DNA from: JOPF136 sp963773835 | GTDB taxonomy: Bacteria > Acidobacteriota > Terriglobia > Acidiferrales > UBA7541 | Length of the DNA: 64,000 bases | Reading direction: 5' to 3' | NCBI GenBank assembly: GCA_963773835.1 | Contig: CAVZCQ010000004.1 | Coordinates: 620,001 to 684,000, forward strand | Shown here: positions 34,149 through 42,013 of the stretch, piece after piece | Position numbering within the stretch: the stretch's first letter is position 1 | Layout of the letters: each line of letters starts with the position of its first letter | Position numbers and translations under genes: made by a program | Notes under the pieces: model-generated | The model's database searches: none | What the model saw: only the letters and a program-made list of their open reading frames with translations | Told to the model about the DNA's origin: nothing

Positions 34149-35399
34149 ATGAAAATTACCCGCTATTCCCGATACACCGGAGAACCCGCCGACGCCGTGG
34201 ACCTGGAAGACCTCGTCAATCAACTCTCCGACTATTTGCTGCAAAGCGGGTTCGAGTCGCCCTACTCGCGCTGGGGCGAATTCGATCCCGAGCAGTCCAT
34301 GGAATCGCTGCGGCAGGCTCTCCTTCGCGCGCTCGAAGACGGAGAATTACTGCCCAAAGAGCTACTCGATGATTTAATGTCGAACCCCGAGCGGCGCAAG
34401 GAGCTGGAGCGCCTGCTCGACCGGCTGGTCGAGCGGCTGGCGAACGAAGGATTCATCAACCAGCAGCCGCCCATGGTCACCGAGCCCGGACAGAAGGCGC
34501 CGCGCGGGCGCGCGGGACGGAACGAGCAGAGCCGCGTGCGCTTCCAAATCACTGACAAGACCATCGACTTTCTCGGCTTCCGCGCGCTGAAAGACCTGAT
34601 GGGCTCGCTGGGCAAAAGCAACCTGGGCCGGCACGACACGCGCGACCTGGCCACCGGAGTCGAAGCCACCGCGGCATCGAAGCCCTACGAATTCGGCGAC
34701 ACCATCAATCTCGACATCGCCGCCACTCTGTTCAACGCCGTGCAGCGCAACGGCCCGGGGCTGCCCATCGAGCTCGACTATTCCGATCTGCGTGTGCATC
34801 AATGCGATTACCAGAGTTCCTGCGCCACGGTCATCCTGCTCGATTGCAGCCACAGCATGATTCTCTACGGCGAGGACCGGTTCACGCCCGCGAAGCGCGT
34901 CTCCCTCGCGCTCTCGCACCTGATCCGCACGCAATATCCGGGCGACTCGCTGCACCTGGTGCTGTTCCACGACACGGCGGAGGAGCTGCCGCTCGAAGAG
35001 CTGGCCCGCGTGCAGGTGGGTCCGTTCTACACGAACACGCGCGAGGGGCTGCGGCTGGCGCGCCGCATCCTCACGCGGCAGAAGAAAGACATGCGGCAGA
35101 TCGTGATGATTACCGACGGAAAACCGTCGGCGCTGACGCTCGATGACGGCCGGGTGTACAAGAACGCGTTCGGGCTCGACCCGATGGTGGTCAGCGAAAC
35201 CCTGGACGAAGTCGCACGCTGCCGCCGCGCCGGGATCATGATCAACACCTTCATGCTGGCCAGCGACTACACGCTGGTGCGCTTCGTGCAGAAAGTGAGC
35301 GAAATGTGCCGCGGCAAAGCGTATTTCACCACCCCGCACACCCTGGGCCAGTATCTGCTCATGGATTTTCTCTCCAAGAAAACGCGCCACATTCACTGA
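34149..35399 (+). CDS. VWA-domain partner of the MoxR-like ATPase
   Basis: A 416-residue protein with a charged helical N-terminal half (residues 40-140, rich in Glu/Arg/Leu). A C-terminal von Willebrand factor A domain follows. The metal-ion-dependent adhesion site is DCSHS (D232, S234, S236), with D323 in MITDGKPS. MIDAS residues are complete, so Mg2+-dependent binding is likely. The size and order (ATPase then VWA) match MoxR-type two-component assemblies. The 84 bases between the genes hold no other frame of note. Only a weak GGGAA precedes the ATG. Confidence 0.87.
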   Translation: MKITRYSRYTGEPADAVDLEDLVNQLSDYLLQSGFESPYSRWGEFDPEQSMESLRQALLRALEDGELLPKELLDDLMSNPERRKELERLLDRLVERLANEGFINQQPPMVTEPGQKAPRGRAGRNEQSRVRFQITDKTIDFLGFRALKDLMGSLGKSNLGRHDTRDLATGVEATAASKPYEFGDTINLDIAATLFNAVQRNGPGLPIELDYSDLRVHQCDYQSSCATVILLDCSHSMILYGEDRFTPAKRVSLALSHLIRTQYPGDSLHLVLFHDTAEELPLEELARVQVGPFYTNTREGLRLARRILTRQKKDMRQIVMITDGKPSALTLDDGRVYKNAFGLDPMVVSETLDEVARCRRAGIMINTFMLASDYTLVRFVQKVSEMCRGKAYFTTPHTLGQYLLMDFLSKKTRHIH

Positions 35400-35551
35400 C
35401 GTGGGCGAATACCGCGCAGCCCAACCGGCTACCTGGCACACCATACGTAATCGGCGGTATCGACGGAGTGTTTCGAGCATCCTACACTGGGGCGTCCTGG
35501 TCTGGAGGCAACACGGCATTGCGCGAGTGGAATGCCGCGCCGCAAATTAGG

Positions 35552-35557
35552 TAGAAT
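35552..35557 (+). promoter_or_regulatory. -10 box immediately before the peroxiredoxin start
   Basis: TAGAAT ends nine bases before the ATG at 35567, so transcription would begin about three bases before the start codon and the mRNA would be effectively leaderless. No -35 box is evident. Confidence 0.4.
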
Positions 35558-35566
35558 TGAATCGGG

Positions 35567-36100
35567 ATGCTGAGAAAATTACTGAGCACGTTCAAATGCA
35601 AGGAGCCGGCCACGCTCGCCGCAGGCGGTGCGGCTCCCCCCTTCGAGCTGCCGGATACGGAAGGCCGCCCGGTGGCCGTCTCCAAACTCCTCGAGAAAGG
35701 CCCCGTGCTCGCCGCGTTTTACAAAGTGAGCTGCCCGGTGTGCCAGTTCACTCTGCCGTTCGTCGAGCGCATCCACAAAGCCTATAGTGGCGAGCACGTG
35801 GCCATCATCGGGATTTCGCAGGACGATGCGCGCGACACCAGGGACTTCCGCGCCGAGTACGGCCTCACCTTCCCTTCCCTGATTGATGCGGAGGATTATC
35901 CCGTCTCGAATGCCTACGGCCTGACCAACGTCCCGACGCTGTTCCTGATCCAGCCGGACGGGACCATCGCCGCGAGTTTCACCGGATTCGACAAATCGGG
36001 TCTCGAGGGAGTTGCCGCGAGTTTCGCCGGGCATCTCTCGAAACCCGCCGCCGCAGTCTTCAGGCCGGACGAAAAAGTTCCCGACCACAAACCGGGTTGA
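35567..36100 (+). CDS. Peroxiredoxin/TlpA-like thioredoxin-fold protein
   Basis: A 177-residue AhpC/TSA-superfamily protein. APPFELPDTEGRPVAVSKLL is the typical opening. The redox motif is SCPVC (C56, C59), and NVPTLFLIQPDGTI holds the cis-proline. A CxxC pair at the active site fits TlpA/ResA-like or bacterioferritin-comigratory-type reductases better than a two-cysteine peroxidase. There is no clear signal peptide. A -10 box is almost on top of the ATG. Cytoplasmic thiol oxidoreductase or peroxidase; substrate unknown. Confidence 0.82.
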   Translation: MLRKLLSTFKCKEPATLAAGGAAPPFELPDTEGRPVAVSKLLEKGPVLAAFYKVSCPVCQFTLPFVERIHKAYSGEHVAIIGISQDDARDTRDFRAEYGLTFPSLIDAEDYPVSNAYGLTNVPTLFLIQPDGTIAASFTGFDKSGLEGVAASFAGHLSKPAAAVFRPDEKVPDHKPG

Positions 36101-36231
36101 GGCTCCAAAAACTAGGTTCCGTGCGAACCTGAAATCTAGCCGTTCCAGCAATCCATAACAACTGATTCGATTATTATGCGTCGCGGAGGGAGTGGTTCGT
36201 TTTTCGAGATTCGAATTTCGTTTTTCCGCTT

Positions 36232-36750
36232 CTACAGCACCCACGCCGTAGCGGGCTGTGCGTCGAGCGCGTGAGCTTTTGCCAGGTAGATGTTCAGCAC
36301 CGGCCCGTTGAACCGCGCAGTCACATTCGCCGGATCCAGGTCCGCATCGAATTCGTGCACGCGGAAGATCCAGTCGCGGCGGGGCGGCACGGGCTGGCCC
36401 GGCGGAGGGGGGAGCGGCCGGCGGCTGCGGTCGAATCCGGCGAGGGTGATGCGGCGCGGCTCGACGTAAAGCTCGATGGGCCCGTCGTCGAACTGCGAGG
36501 CGTCCGCGGTGACGGACACGCGGTGGTCCTGGGCGAGCACTCCGCAGTCGAGCGGGTGCACCACTTCCTCCTCGGCGCGCGCCCAGTTTTCCACGTCCTT
36601 GCCGGGGGCGCAGCCCTGCTGCTCGTAGAACTGGTAGGCGCGCCAGGCGATCGCGTCGTGGGTTTTGTTTTGCAGGTTGTTTCCCAGCACCGCGCGGATC
36701 TTCAACTCGTGCCGGGGCGGCGCGAAGCGAACGGGCTTTGCGGCGTCCAT
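36232..36750 (-). CDS. DUF2934 plus Hsp20-like protein
   Basis: A 172-residue protein starting at the ATG six bases after GGGAGGT; the open frame upstream is not coding. Residues about 25-65 (IAWRAYQFYEQQG then DVENWARAEEE) are a DUF2934 motif. Residues about 70-165 form a beta-rich segment ending DWIFRVHEFDADLDPANVTARFNGPVLNIYLAKAH, which resembles the alpha-crystallin core (V.A.F.NGVL.I.LPK) of Hsp20 chaperones. A proline-rich loop (PPPPGQPVPP) splits the two strands. Likely a small stress chaperone variant. It is divergent from the structured RNA region. Confidence 0.7.
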   Translation of the reverse strand: MDAAKPVRFAPPRHELKIRAVLGNNLQNKTHDAIAWRAYQFYEQQGCAPGKDVENWARAEEEVVHPLDCGVLAQDHRVSVTADASQFDDGPIELYVEPRRITLAGFDRSRRPLPPPPGQPVPPRRDWIFRVHEFDADLDPANVTARFNGPVLNIYLAKAHALDAQPATAWVL

Positions 36751-36927
36751 AATCCACCTCCCATGCTGCCTCGAACTCCACGTACTTTGTACCGCCGGAA
36801 CAGAGGTGCGGACTGCGACGTGCGTCACACGCATCTGTGTCCTGCGATACTGCGCGGAATTGTGTCCTTGCAGTACACGGGGATCGTAAGGGTGGAGTAG
36901 GTAGAGTTGGGGTCGCGAAAGACTCGG

Positions 36928-37133
36928 CCCGGGTGGTCGGAGTCCACCGGGACCGAAGTTCAGCGCCGGGCAAGACCGGCGTGAAGCGCCTGCGGTGGTG
37001 AGGTCGAGAGAGAACGCAGGGCTTCGAATGGGCAGCGGCTCGACGGGAAGCAACGTGAAGCGCCCTGGAGCAGAGGCGCACCGGCCTATACCGGCCGGAC
37101 CAGTTTCCCAGTGAGCCGCTGCCCCTTGTTTTT
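36928..37133 (+). ncRNA. Candidate structured RNA, unassigned
   Basis: I find no convincing gene in 36751-37160 on either strand, but a chain of perfect stems. CCC-GGTGG/CCACC-GGG encloses a 7-base loop (36928-36951). CGCCGG/CCGGCG has a GCAAGA loop (36964-36981). CCTGCG/CGCAGG spans 36989-37020. A 12-bp closing stem GGGCAGCGGCTC/GAGCCGCTGCCC (37030-37041 with 37113-37124) encloses a helix GGGAA/TTCCC and two hairpins (GCGCC/GGCGC and CCGGCC/GGCCGG). A TTGTTTTT tract follows, as in a terminator. GTGAAGCGCC occurs twice. It matches none of tmRNA, RNase P, SRP, 6S or common riboswitches that I can recall. Confidence 0.5.
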
Positions 37134-37160
37134 GGCGTCAGGCGCGCCACGAACGCGGGC

Positions 37161-37325
37161 TTATTCCTCCACTTTTTCCAGCCACGATTTTTTATGCTTC
37201 GGCGGTCTACGGCGCTTGTCGGGGATGACCCGCTCGGCAGGCGGCTGGCCGATGAGGGTGCGCGCGCTGCGCCGCGCCTCTTTACCCGCGCTGAATTTGC
37301 GGTGCTTCCTTTTTGGCGGGCTCAT
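37161..37325 (-). CDS. Short basic protein, 54 aa
   Basis: A small frame on the minus strand encoding a very basic protein: MSPPKRKHRKFSAGKEARRS at the start and RVIPDKRRRPPKHKKSWLEK near the end, with a short acidic tail. Lys/Arg make up over a third of residues. The codon pattern and the conserved-looking core TLIGQPPAERVIPDKRR suggest a real gene. Similar 50-60-residue basic proteins recur in Acidobacteria as I recall them, which cannot be verified here. No clear ribosome-binding site. Possible RNA- or DNA-binding protein; adjacency to the structured RNA is notable but unproven. Confidence 0.5.
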   Translation of the reverse strand: MSPPKRKHRKFSAGKEARRSARTLIGQPPAERVIPDKRRRPPKHKKSWLEKVEE

Positions 37326-37426
37326 GGTTTGGGCGTCTCGGGCAGCGCGAGTCCAGCAGGCGTAGCGCTCATCGACGAGAAGCGGCAGTCCCGCCAGGAG
37401 TGTTCAAGGCGCGTCTCCGGTCTCTT

Positions 37427-37576
37427 CTACAAAATACGATAGTTCACCTCGACCTCGAATCGCACTCGCACGGGCTGTCCAGAAGAGTCGCGACAGGGCT
37501 CGAACCGCCAGAGCAATGGCAATCCCAGGACCGAGATCCAGGCGGCAATGCGCGTGAACAATCTTCTCCAGGTCAC
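37427..37576 (-). pseudogene. TonB C-terminal remnant
   Basis: A 49-codon frame (GTG start) ends LLWRFEPCRDSSGQPVRVRF followed by EVEVNYRIL. This matches the end of TonB-family energy transducers (W.FEPA..DG.PV....VEVNFRL). The membrane anchor, proline-rich spacer and most of the TonB domain are missing and an in-frame stop lies upstream, so it is a relic. The rest of the 37326-37747 gap shows nothing else I can support. Confidence 0.55.
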
Positions 37577-37747
37577 GTTCCAAACTTACGGGATGATGGT
37601 CAAGCCGCCATTATGCCACTTGTCGCTCGGCCGAGACAGGATGCGCTAATTTCCGAATATAGCAGCCGTGTGACAGGTTGGAATGACGTCTGACCAGCGC
37701 GATTGGAAGTTGCACAGCGAACGAAGGCCGCCGCTACGCCGGCCGCG

Positions 37748-38911
37748 CTAAGGTGTGGCTGGGGTCGCGCGCTGGGGAGGATGGGGACTGAATTTCCGCA
37801 CCACGAACTCCTGAAAGAGATTGGCGGCAGCGGAAGCTCCAATCCCGATGGCCACGCCTTCGAACACCAACCCTGTTCCACGGTCGCTCGGAGGGTAGTA
37901 GAGATTCGAGATGCCGCCGGCGGCAATGTTTCCGAGAATCCCCGCGTAGTTTGCCTGCCAATGTCCCTTATCGCTCTTGCAGATCACTGCGTTGGCCAGC
38001 GCATACAGAATCCGCGACCGTTTGCTGCCAGTTCCTTTGTAGAAATAGCGTGGATCCTGTTTGAAGAGCGAAGGCAGTAAGGCGCCGCCGATGAGCGTGC
38101 TCGTGGTCGAGTCGGCCAAGCCGGCGCCAAAGCGCTTTCCATAGCCTTGCGCGCCCTGTCCGTATCCGCGAAACACATTGTCCGCCTGCTCGATTCCCGC
38201 AAAGGCCGCGGCGATTCCAATGGTGACGGGATCCACCGTCGTCTTCCAGGCCAACTCGAACTTTTGTTTGGGTGTGAGAGGAGCCGCATTCGGGTCATAG
38301 GTGACGTAGAAATTGGGGATGAAGCCGAGCACGCGCTGCTTTTCCTGCTCCTTGATCTCCTCTTCCGCCATTTCCACCCGCGAGACGACCACCGACACCT
38401 GAGTAACGGAGGTCGCCACTGCCAGCACGATGGGCGGGACGACCAGGGCTTCCCCCGGATGCAGGACTCCCGAAGATGTTTGCGTCACGAAGCCCTCCGC
38501 CGTGATGGTCAGGTGGAAAGGCCCGGGAGCGATATTGGCAAAGGTAAATAGCCCATCGTCGCTCGAGAGGATCTCCAGGCTGGGGGATTGATCGTCACGC
38601 GTGAGTGTCACCTGGGCTCCGCCGAGGAGGGCACCCGTTGAGACAGCGACTGTTCCGCTGATGCTTCCGGGGGCTCGCTGTTCGGGCAACTGCTCGGGGG
38701 ACGAGGTCCCTGTTGTCTGCATGCCGGACTGGCTACCCTCGGTTCTCACGGCATCCCGCGGCTGCTGAGGCTGCGCCAGGGCGGGGATGCTGCAAACCAG
38801 CGCAGTCAGGCTGAGCCAGACCAATTGCACGCGGCCGGGGCGCGCGCTTCGGACGGCTCCGCACAGAGATGCCGCCCAGGAGTGTTTTCTCCACGAATTC
38901 ACGGTGATCAA
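37748..38911 (-). CDS. Secreted carboxypeptidase-regulatory-like protein
   Basis: A 387-residue exported protein. A long basic n-region leads to a hydrophobic core (VWLSLTALVCSIPALAQ, about residues 31-47). Residues 80-175 form a carboxypeptidase-regulatory-like beta-sandwich (GSISGTVAVSTGALLGGAQVTLTRDDQ then FTFANIAPGPFHLTITAEGF). The C-terminal 190 residues are Gly/Ala-rich with short hydrophobic helices (GTGLVFEGVAIGIGASAAANLF). The start is uncertain: TTG at 38911 with GGAG nine bases upstream, or an internal GTG or Met. Common in Acidobacteria; function unknown. Confidence 0.75.
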   Translation of the reverse strand: MITVNSWRKHSWAASLCGAVRSARPGRVQLVWLSLTALVCSIPALAQPQQPRDAVRTEGSQSGMQTTGTSSPEQLPEQRAPGSISGTVAVSTGALLGGAQVTLTRDDQSPSLEILSSDDGLFTFANIAPGPFHLTITAEGFVTQTSSGVLHPGEALVVPPIVLAVATSVTQVSVVVSRVEMAEEEIKEQEKQRVLGFIPNFYVTYDPNAAPLTPKQKFELAWKTTVDPVTIGIAAAFAGIEQADNVFRGYGQGAQGYGKRFGAGLADSTTSTLIGGALLPSLFKQDPRYFYKGTGSKRSRILYALANAVICKSDKGHWQANYAGILGNIAAGGISNLYYPPSDRGTGLVFEGVAIGIGASAAANLFQEFVVRKFSPHPPQRATPATP

Positions 38912-39249
38912 CTCAAAGACTCCGTTTCCTCCGGCAAGGTTGTATCGATTCCATTCTCAGACAGATTGCCCTTTGGGCGCAAACCCGCGTTCTGGAAAGC
39001 GACGAACGTGCAACCAGCAGGCCAAGATCGGCTCCGTTTGGAATCTCGCCTCCGCCTTCTCGTTTACCTCCAGACCCCGAAGCGGCTGATGAAGAGAACT
39101 GATTAACTACGAGTTAGGACCTGTCGAAGGTATGACATGAAGTTCGCATCCCATCACACCCATCGGTGACTGAGGGCACGCCTAAGAGGAGCGCAGGGGG
39201 CTTATAAGTGTAAATTGAGAAGCAACATCGTGCCGAAAGAGGTTCTTCG
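38912..39249. other. Intergenic region upstream of divergent genes
   Basis: These 338 bases separate the leftward secreted-protein gene and the rightward ArsC-like gene. I see no gene. A TTATAAG/TAAATT AT-rich patch around 39201-39216 is the likely promoter for the ArsC-like gene, whose ATG has AAAGAGG seven bases upstream. Confidence 0.4.
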
Positions 39250-39705
39250 ATGGACAAAAAACCCAAAGTTCTATTCTTGTCGAGGGGGAGCGCGTCGCGG
39301 GGGCTGATGGCAGAGGGATTCTTGCGCGTTTTGGCGGGTGATGATTTCCTTCCCTGCAGTGCGGGAACCGAGGCCGGAACCGTAACTCCCCTGGCGACGG
39401 AAGTCATGCGCGAAGTGGGGATCGATATCTCCACGCAAAAGCCAAATGGGGTTGCTGCGATCTTCCGGGATACGTTTCAATTTGTAGTGGCCCTCTGTGA
39501 CGAGCCACGCGAACGTTACCCGCTGTTTCCGTTCACCGGGAAGCTGCTCCGCTGGTCCGTGGCGGACCCCGAAGCTGCAACCGGGGAACCAGAGGAGCAG
39601 AAACAGGCCTTCCGCCAGGTGCGGGACCAGCTCAGAAACCGGGTGGAAGAATTCGTCAAAGCGAAGAAACCCGTCTTCGCCGGTGTCCGCCGCGCGGCTG
39701 CGTGA
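39250..39705 (+). CDS. ArsC-like protein lacking the catalytic cysteine
   Basis: A 151-residue member of the thioredoxin-coupled arsenate reductase/low-molecular-weight phosphatase family along its full length: KVLFLSRGSASRGLMAEGFL, CSAGTEAGTVTPLATEVM, VGIDIS and VADPEAATGEPEEQKQAFR align with the family order. The P-loop CX5R reads S11-RGSAS-R17, so the nucleophilic cysteine is serine. Of the redox pair, C83 (ALCDEP) remains, while the third position is Y90 (RYPLFP instead of CPxFP). Arsenate reduction and phosphatase activity are therefore unlikely. The gene has a good ribosome site and no frameshift, so it is a pseudo-enzyme rather than a pseudogene. No ars genes are nearby. Confidence 0.82.
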   Translation: MDKKPKVLFLSRGSASRGLMAEGFLRVLAGDDFLPCSAGTEAGTVTPLATEVMREVGIDISTQKPNGVAAIFRDTFQFVVALCDEPRERYPLFPFTGKLLRWSVADPEAATGEPEEQKQAFRQVRDQLRNRVEEFVKAKKPVFAGVRRAAA

Positions 39706-39843
39706 CGGCTTCTGGCGCTCCACGGCCGCCCCGTTTTCAGCAGGGCGCGGCATCCCAATCCGAATCCCGAAGCTTCGGGATCGGGATTTGAGAGCGTCCT
39801 ACGACAATGTGCGTCCGCCAGTTTGTCGCACCTGATCTTGAAG

Positions 39844-41484
39844 CTAGTAGCTGGCGCCCTCCGGCAGCCAGAAGACGTCCACGCGGCGATTGGCGGTGTC
39901 CGCACCCGCGACGCCCGCTTCCGTGCGAGTGGTCACGCGGCCGGGATCGATGTTGTGTTTCTTCTCGGTGACGTATTTTTTGGCGTTTTCGGCGCGGCGC
40001 TCGGCCAGATTCTTGGTCTTTTCCTTCGCCGGGTCCTGGTAGCCGACGAGAACCAGCGTGCTCTTGGGATCGTTCTGGAGACGCACAACGGCGTCATCGA
40101 GCAGGCGGCTGCATACGTTGTCCACGCGTGAGCTATCGAGCTTCTTGAAGATGCATTCGCCGATTTTTTGGGCCTGTGGCTTTGCCGGCGGCGCGGCCAC
40201 GTTGATGTCCGCCACACAATCGGCGGCGCCACCATGGCCGTCAGTCGCCCGGGCCGTGACGGCGTAGCTGCCCGGGGCGAGTCCGGTGGTGTCGAACTGC
40301 ACGCGCGAGCCGCTGCCGGTCACGCGCCCCGCGTTCGGCCGCCAGGTGTACTCGAGCGGGTAGCCTTCGGGACTGGAGCCTTCCGCGGTGACGTTTACGA
40401 TTTCACCCGGCAGCACCGTGCTGCGGTCGGCCGAGCAGGTGAGCCTGGGCGGACGGTTCGGACGCGGCTCGACGTGGACATTGGCCGAGCAGGAAGCGTT
40501 GCCTCCATGGCCATCGTCCACGCGCGCGGTGATCGTGTAGGTGCCAGGTGCGGCGTCTCCCGGCGTCCACCGGGCAACCGAGCCGGTGCCCTCCACGTGC
40601 CCGCCGTTCGCGCTCCATGTGTACGTGAGCGTATCGCCGTCGGGATCGCTGGCGTTGGCCCGCACGGGCACCGCTTCCCCGGAGCCCTGGATGATGGAAT
40701 TCACGTCGGTAGAGCAGTTCGCCGTGGGCGGCCGGTTCGTGGCGATGGGTCTAGCGCCCCAGCGGAACACCACGCCGCTCGAAAGGCGGAAGTTGTTCTG
40801 CGGGCGGTAGCCGGTGCCAAAATCGTAATTGGTCAGAAAATATTCAAACTGGCCGAGGCGCAGGGCCACGTGTTTGGCGACGCCCACGTCGAAGCCGCCT
40901 CCCGCAGCCATGGCGAACCCGTTGCCGGAACCGCTCGCGCCGAGCAACGTGGCACTGCCGTGCACCCCGCCGACCAGCAACTGGCCGAAGAACGTCTCGC
41001 GATCGCGATCGCCGAAGCGGTAATTCAGGCGCGGGCCGAACAAGTAGCTGAACTGATTGACATCCACGCTTACGTGATCGATGGTCCCGGTGTGATAGCC
41101 GCCGAAATCGGCCACCACGCCGATCCAGCGCTTGAAATTGTAGGCGATGGAGGAGCTGCCCCCGTTTGCATTGTAAGAGGGGATGCCGGAGCCGACGCGT
41201 CCGTTGATGTAGCTGTATCCCAGGAACCACTCCCAGTGCGGATAGTCGCTCCCCTTCAGAACGTGCGGATCGCCCGAAGGCTTTGCCGCCGCGGTCTTGT
41301 CCTTTTGGTCTTGCGCCGGTTTGGCGGGCTTTGCGGCCTTTGCCGCCTTTTCGGCGGCTGCGGGTTTGCTGTCCGGCGCGCCATCGTCGGCATCGGCTTT
41401 CTGCGTCCCCAGGGGCGATGCCAGAAACAGCGCGGCGGAAAAGACTACGACACTTGCAGACTTCCAGACTACATGTGTGTTCAT
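39844..41484 (-). CDS. OmpA-like outer-membrane protein with two Ig/PKD-like domains
   Basis: A 546-residue protein. A signal peptide (SASVVVFSAALFLASPLG) leads to an Ala/Lys-rich spacer (about 35-70) that could cross the periplasm. An eight-strand-type beta-barrel follows (about 75-250, HWEWFLGYSYINGRVG onward). Two PKD/Ig-like repeats come next (about 255-345 and 350-435, each with DGHGG and a TYTWSANGG/EYTWRPNAG strand). The C-terminal OmpA-like segment (about 440-546) holds NLAERRAENAKKYV and NRRVDVFWLPEG, which normally binds peptidoglycan. Probably a structural porin or adhesin. It is divergent from the SYLF gene. Confidence 0.85.
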   Translation of the reverse strand: MNTHVVWKSASVVVFSAALFLASPLGTQKADADDGAPDSKPAAAEKAAKAAKPAKPAQDQKDKTAAAKPSGDPHVLKGSDYPHWEWFLGYSYINGRVGSGIPSYNANGGSSSIAYNFKRWIGVVADFGGYHTGTIDHVSVDVNQFSYLFGPRLNYRFGDRDRETFFGQLLVGGVHGSATLLGASGSGNGFAMAAGGGFDVGVAKHVALRLGQFEYFLTNYDFGTGYRPQNNFRLSSGVVFRWGARPIATNRPPTANCSTDVNSIIQGSGEAVPVRANASDPDGDTLTYTWSANGGHVEGTGSVARWTPGDAAPGTYTITARVDDGHGGNASCSANVHVEPRPNRPPRLTCSADRSTVLPGEIVNVTAEGSSPEGYPLEYTWRPNAGRVTGSGSRVQFDTTGLAPGSYAVTARATDGHGGAADCVADINVAAPPAKPQAQKIGECIFKKLDSSRVDNVCSRLLDDAVVRLQNDPKSTLVLVGYQDPAKEKTKNLAERRAENAKKYVTEKKHNIDPGRVTTRTEAGVAGADTANRRVDVFWLPEGASY

Positions 41485-41773
41485 GTGTGACCTCGAAAGC
41501 CAGCGGCGTTCACTGGCGGGAATTTCAAACCAGTGCGAAGTAAGAAAGTGCCCCGAAGGCTGTTAAGAGTCTGTGACGACCATCACCGGTCTAAGAAGCC
41601 GCCGTCATCCGGTGGCAGTGACTTTCCGGGAGGCGGAGCGGCCCGCACCGGTACGCGCAGCACGCCGCAGCCATCCCTCCCCACACTCCTGGATGCTTGT
41701 CAGGCTTCCAACGGCCAGGCAAACAAGCGTCATTTCACCGCGCGAGAGTATCCATACCAGATATAAGCCACCA

Positions 41774-41789
41774 CTGTCAAAAATGACAG
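41774..41789. promoter_or_regulatory. Inverted repeat in the ompA-like/SYLF intergenic region
   Basis: CTGTCA-AAAA-TGACAG is a perfect palindrome, a plausible transcription-factor site. It lies about midway in the 529-base divergent region (41485-42013), which contains no gene I can support. AAAGGGAT before 42014 is the SYLF ribosome site. Confidence 0.4.
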
Positions 41790-42013
41790 CGAGGCCCGCC
41801 GCAGAGGGAGGCGGAGGGAGAGTTGAACAACCGGGCGCGCCATGACATTTGCCCTGCCCTGCGCTAGGATTTGCGTGCTCCGCGCGGGAACATCGCCCGA
41901 GAATCTTGCGATGCGAGAAAGCGGACAGTTGCGGCCCTGGCCGATTCTGCCGGCGGCATAGGACGAACTGCCGGGACGGCGCAAAGGCTGCATCCCGGGA
42001 AAGGGATAAAGAC

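Noticed and set aside
32058..34244. A 728-codon minus-strand frame opposite the MoxR-like gene
   Set aside because: No recognisable motif and low-complexity His/Gly/Asp composition; the plus strand carries a clear AAA+ protein.
36751..37053. Upstream extension of the DUF2934/Hsp20 protein
   Set aside because: The extra segment is Pro/Arg-rich, unrelated to the family, and GGGAGGT precedes the ATG at 36750.
37030..37124. Group II intron domain V or riboswitch in the structured region
   Set aside because: No AGC catalytic triad hairpin, intron-encoded protein or ligand-type core could be recognised, so only a generic structured RNA is reported.
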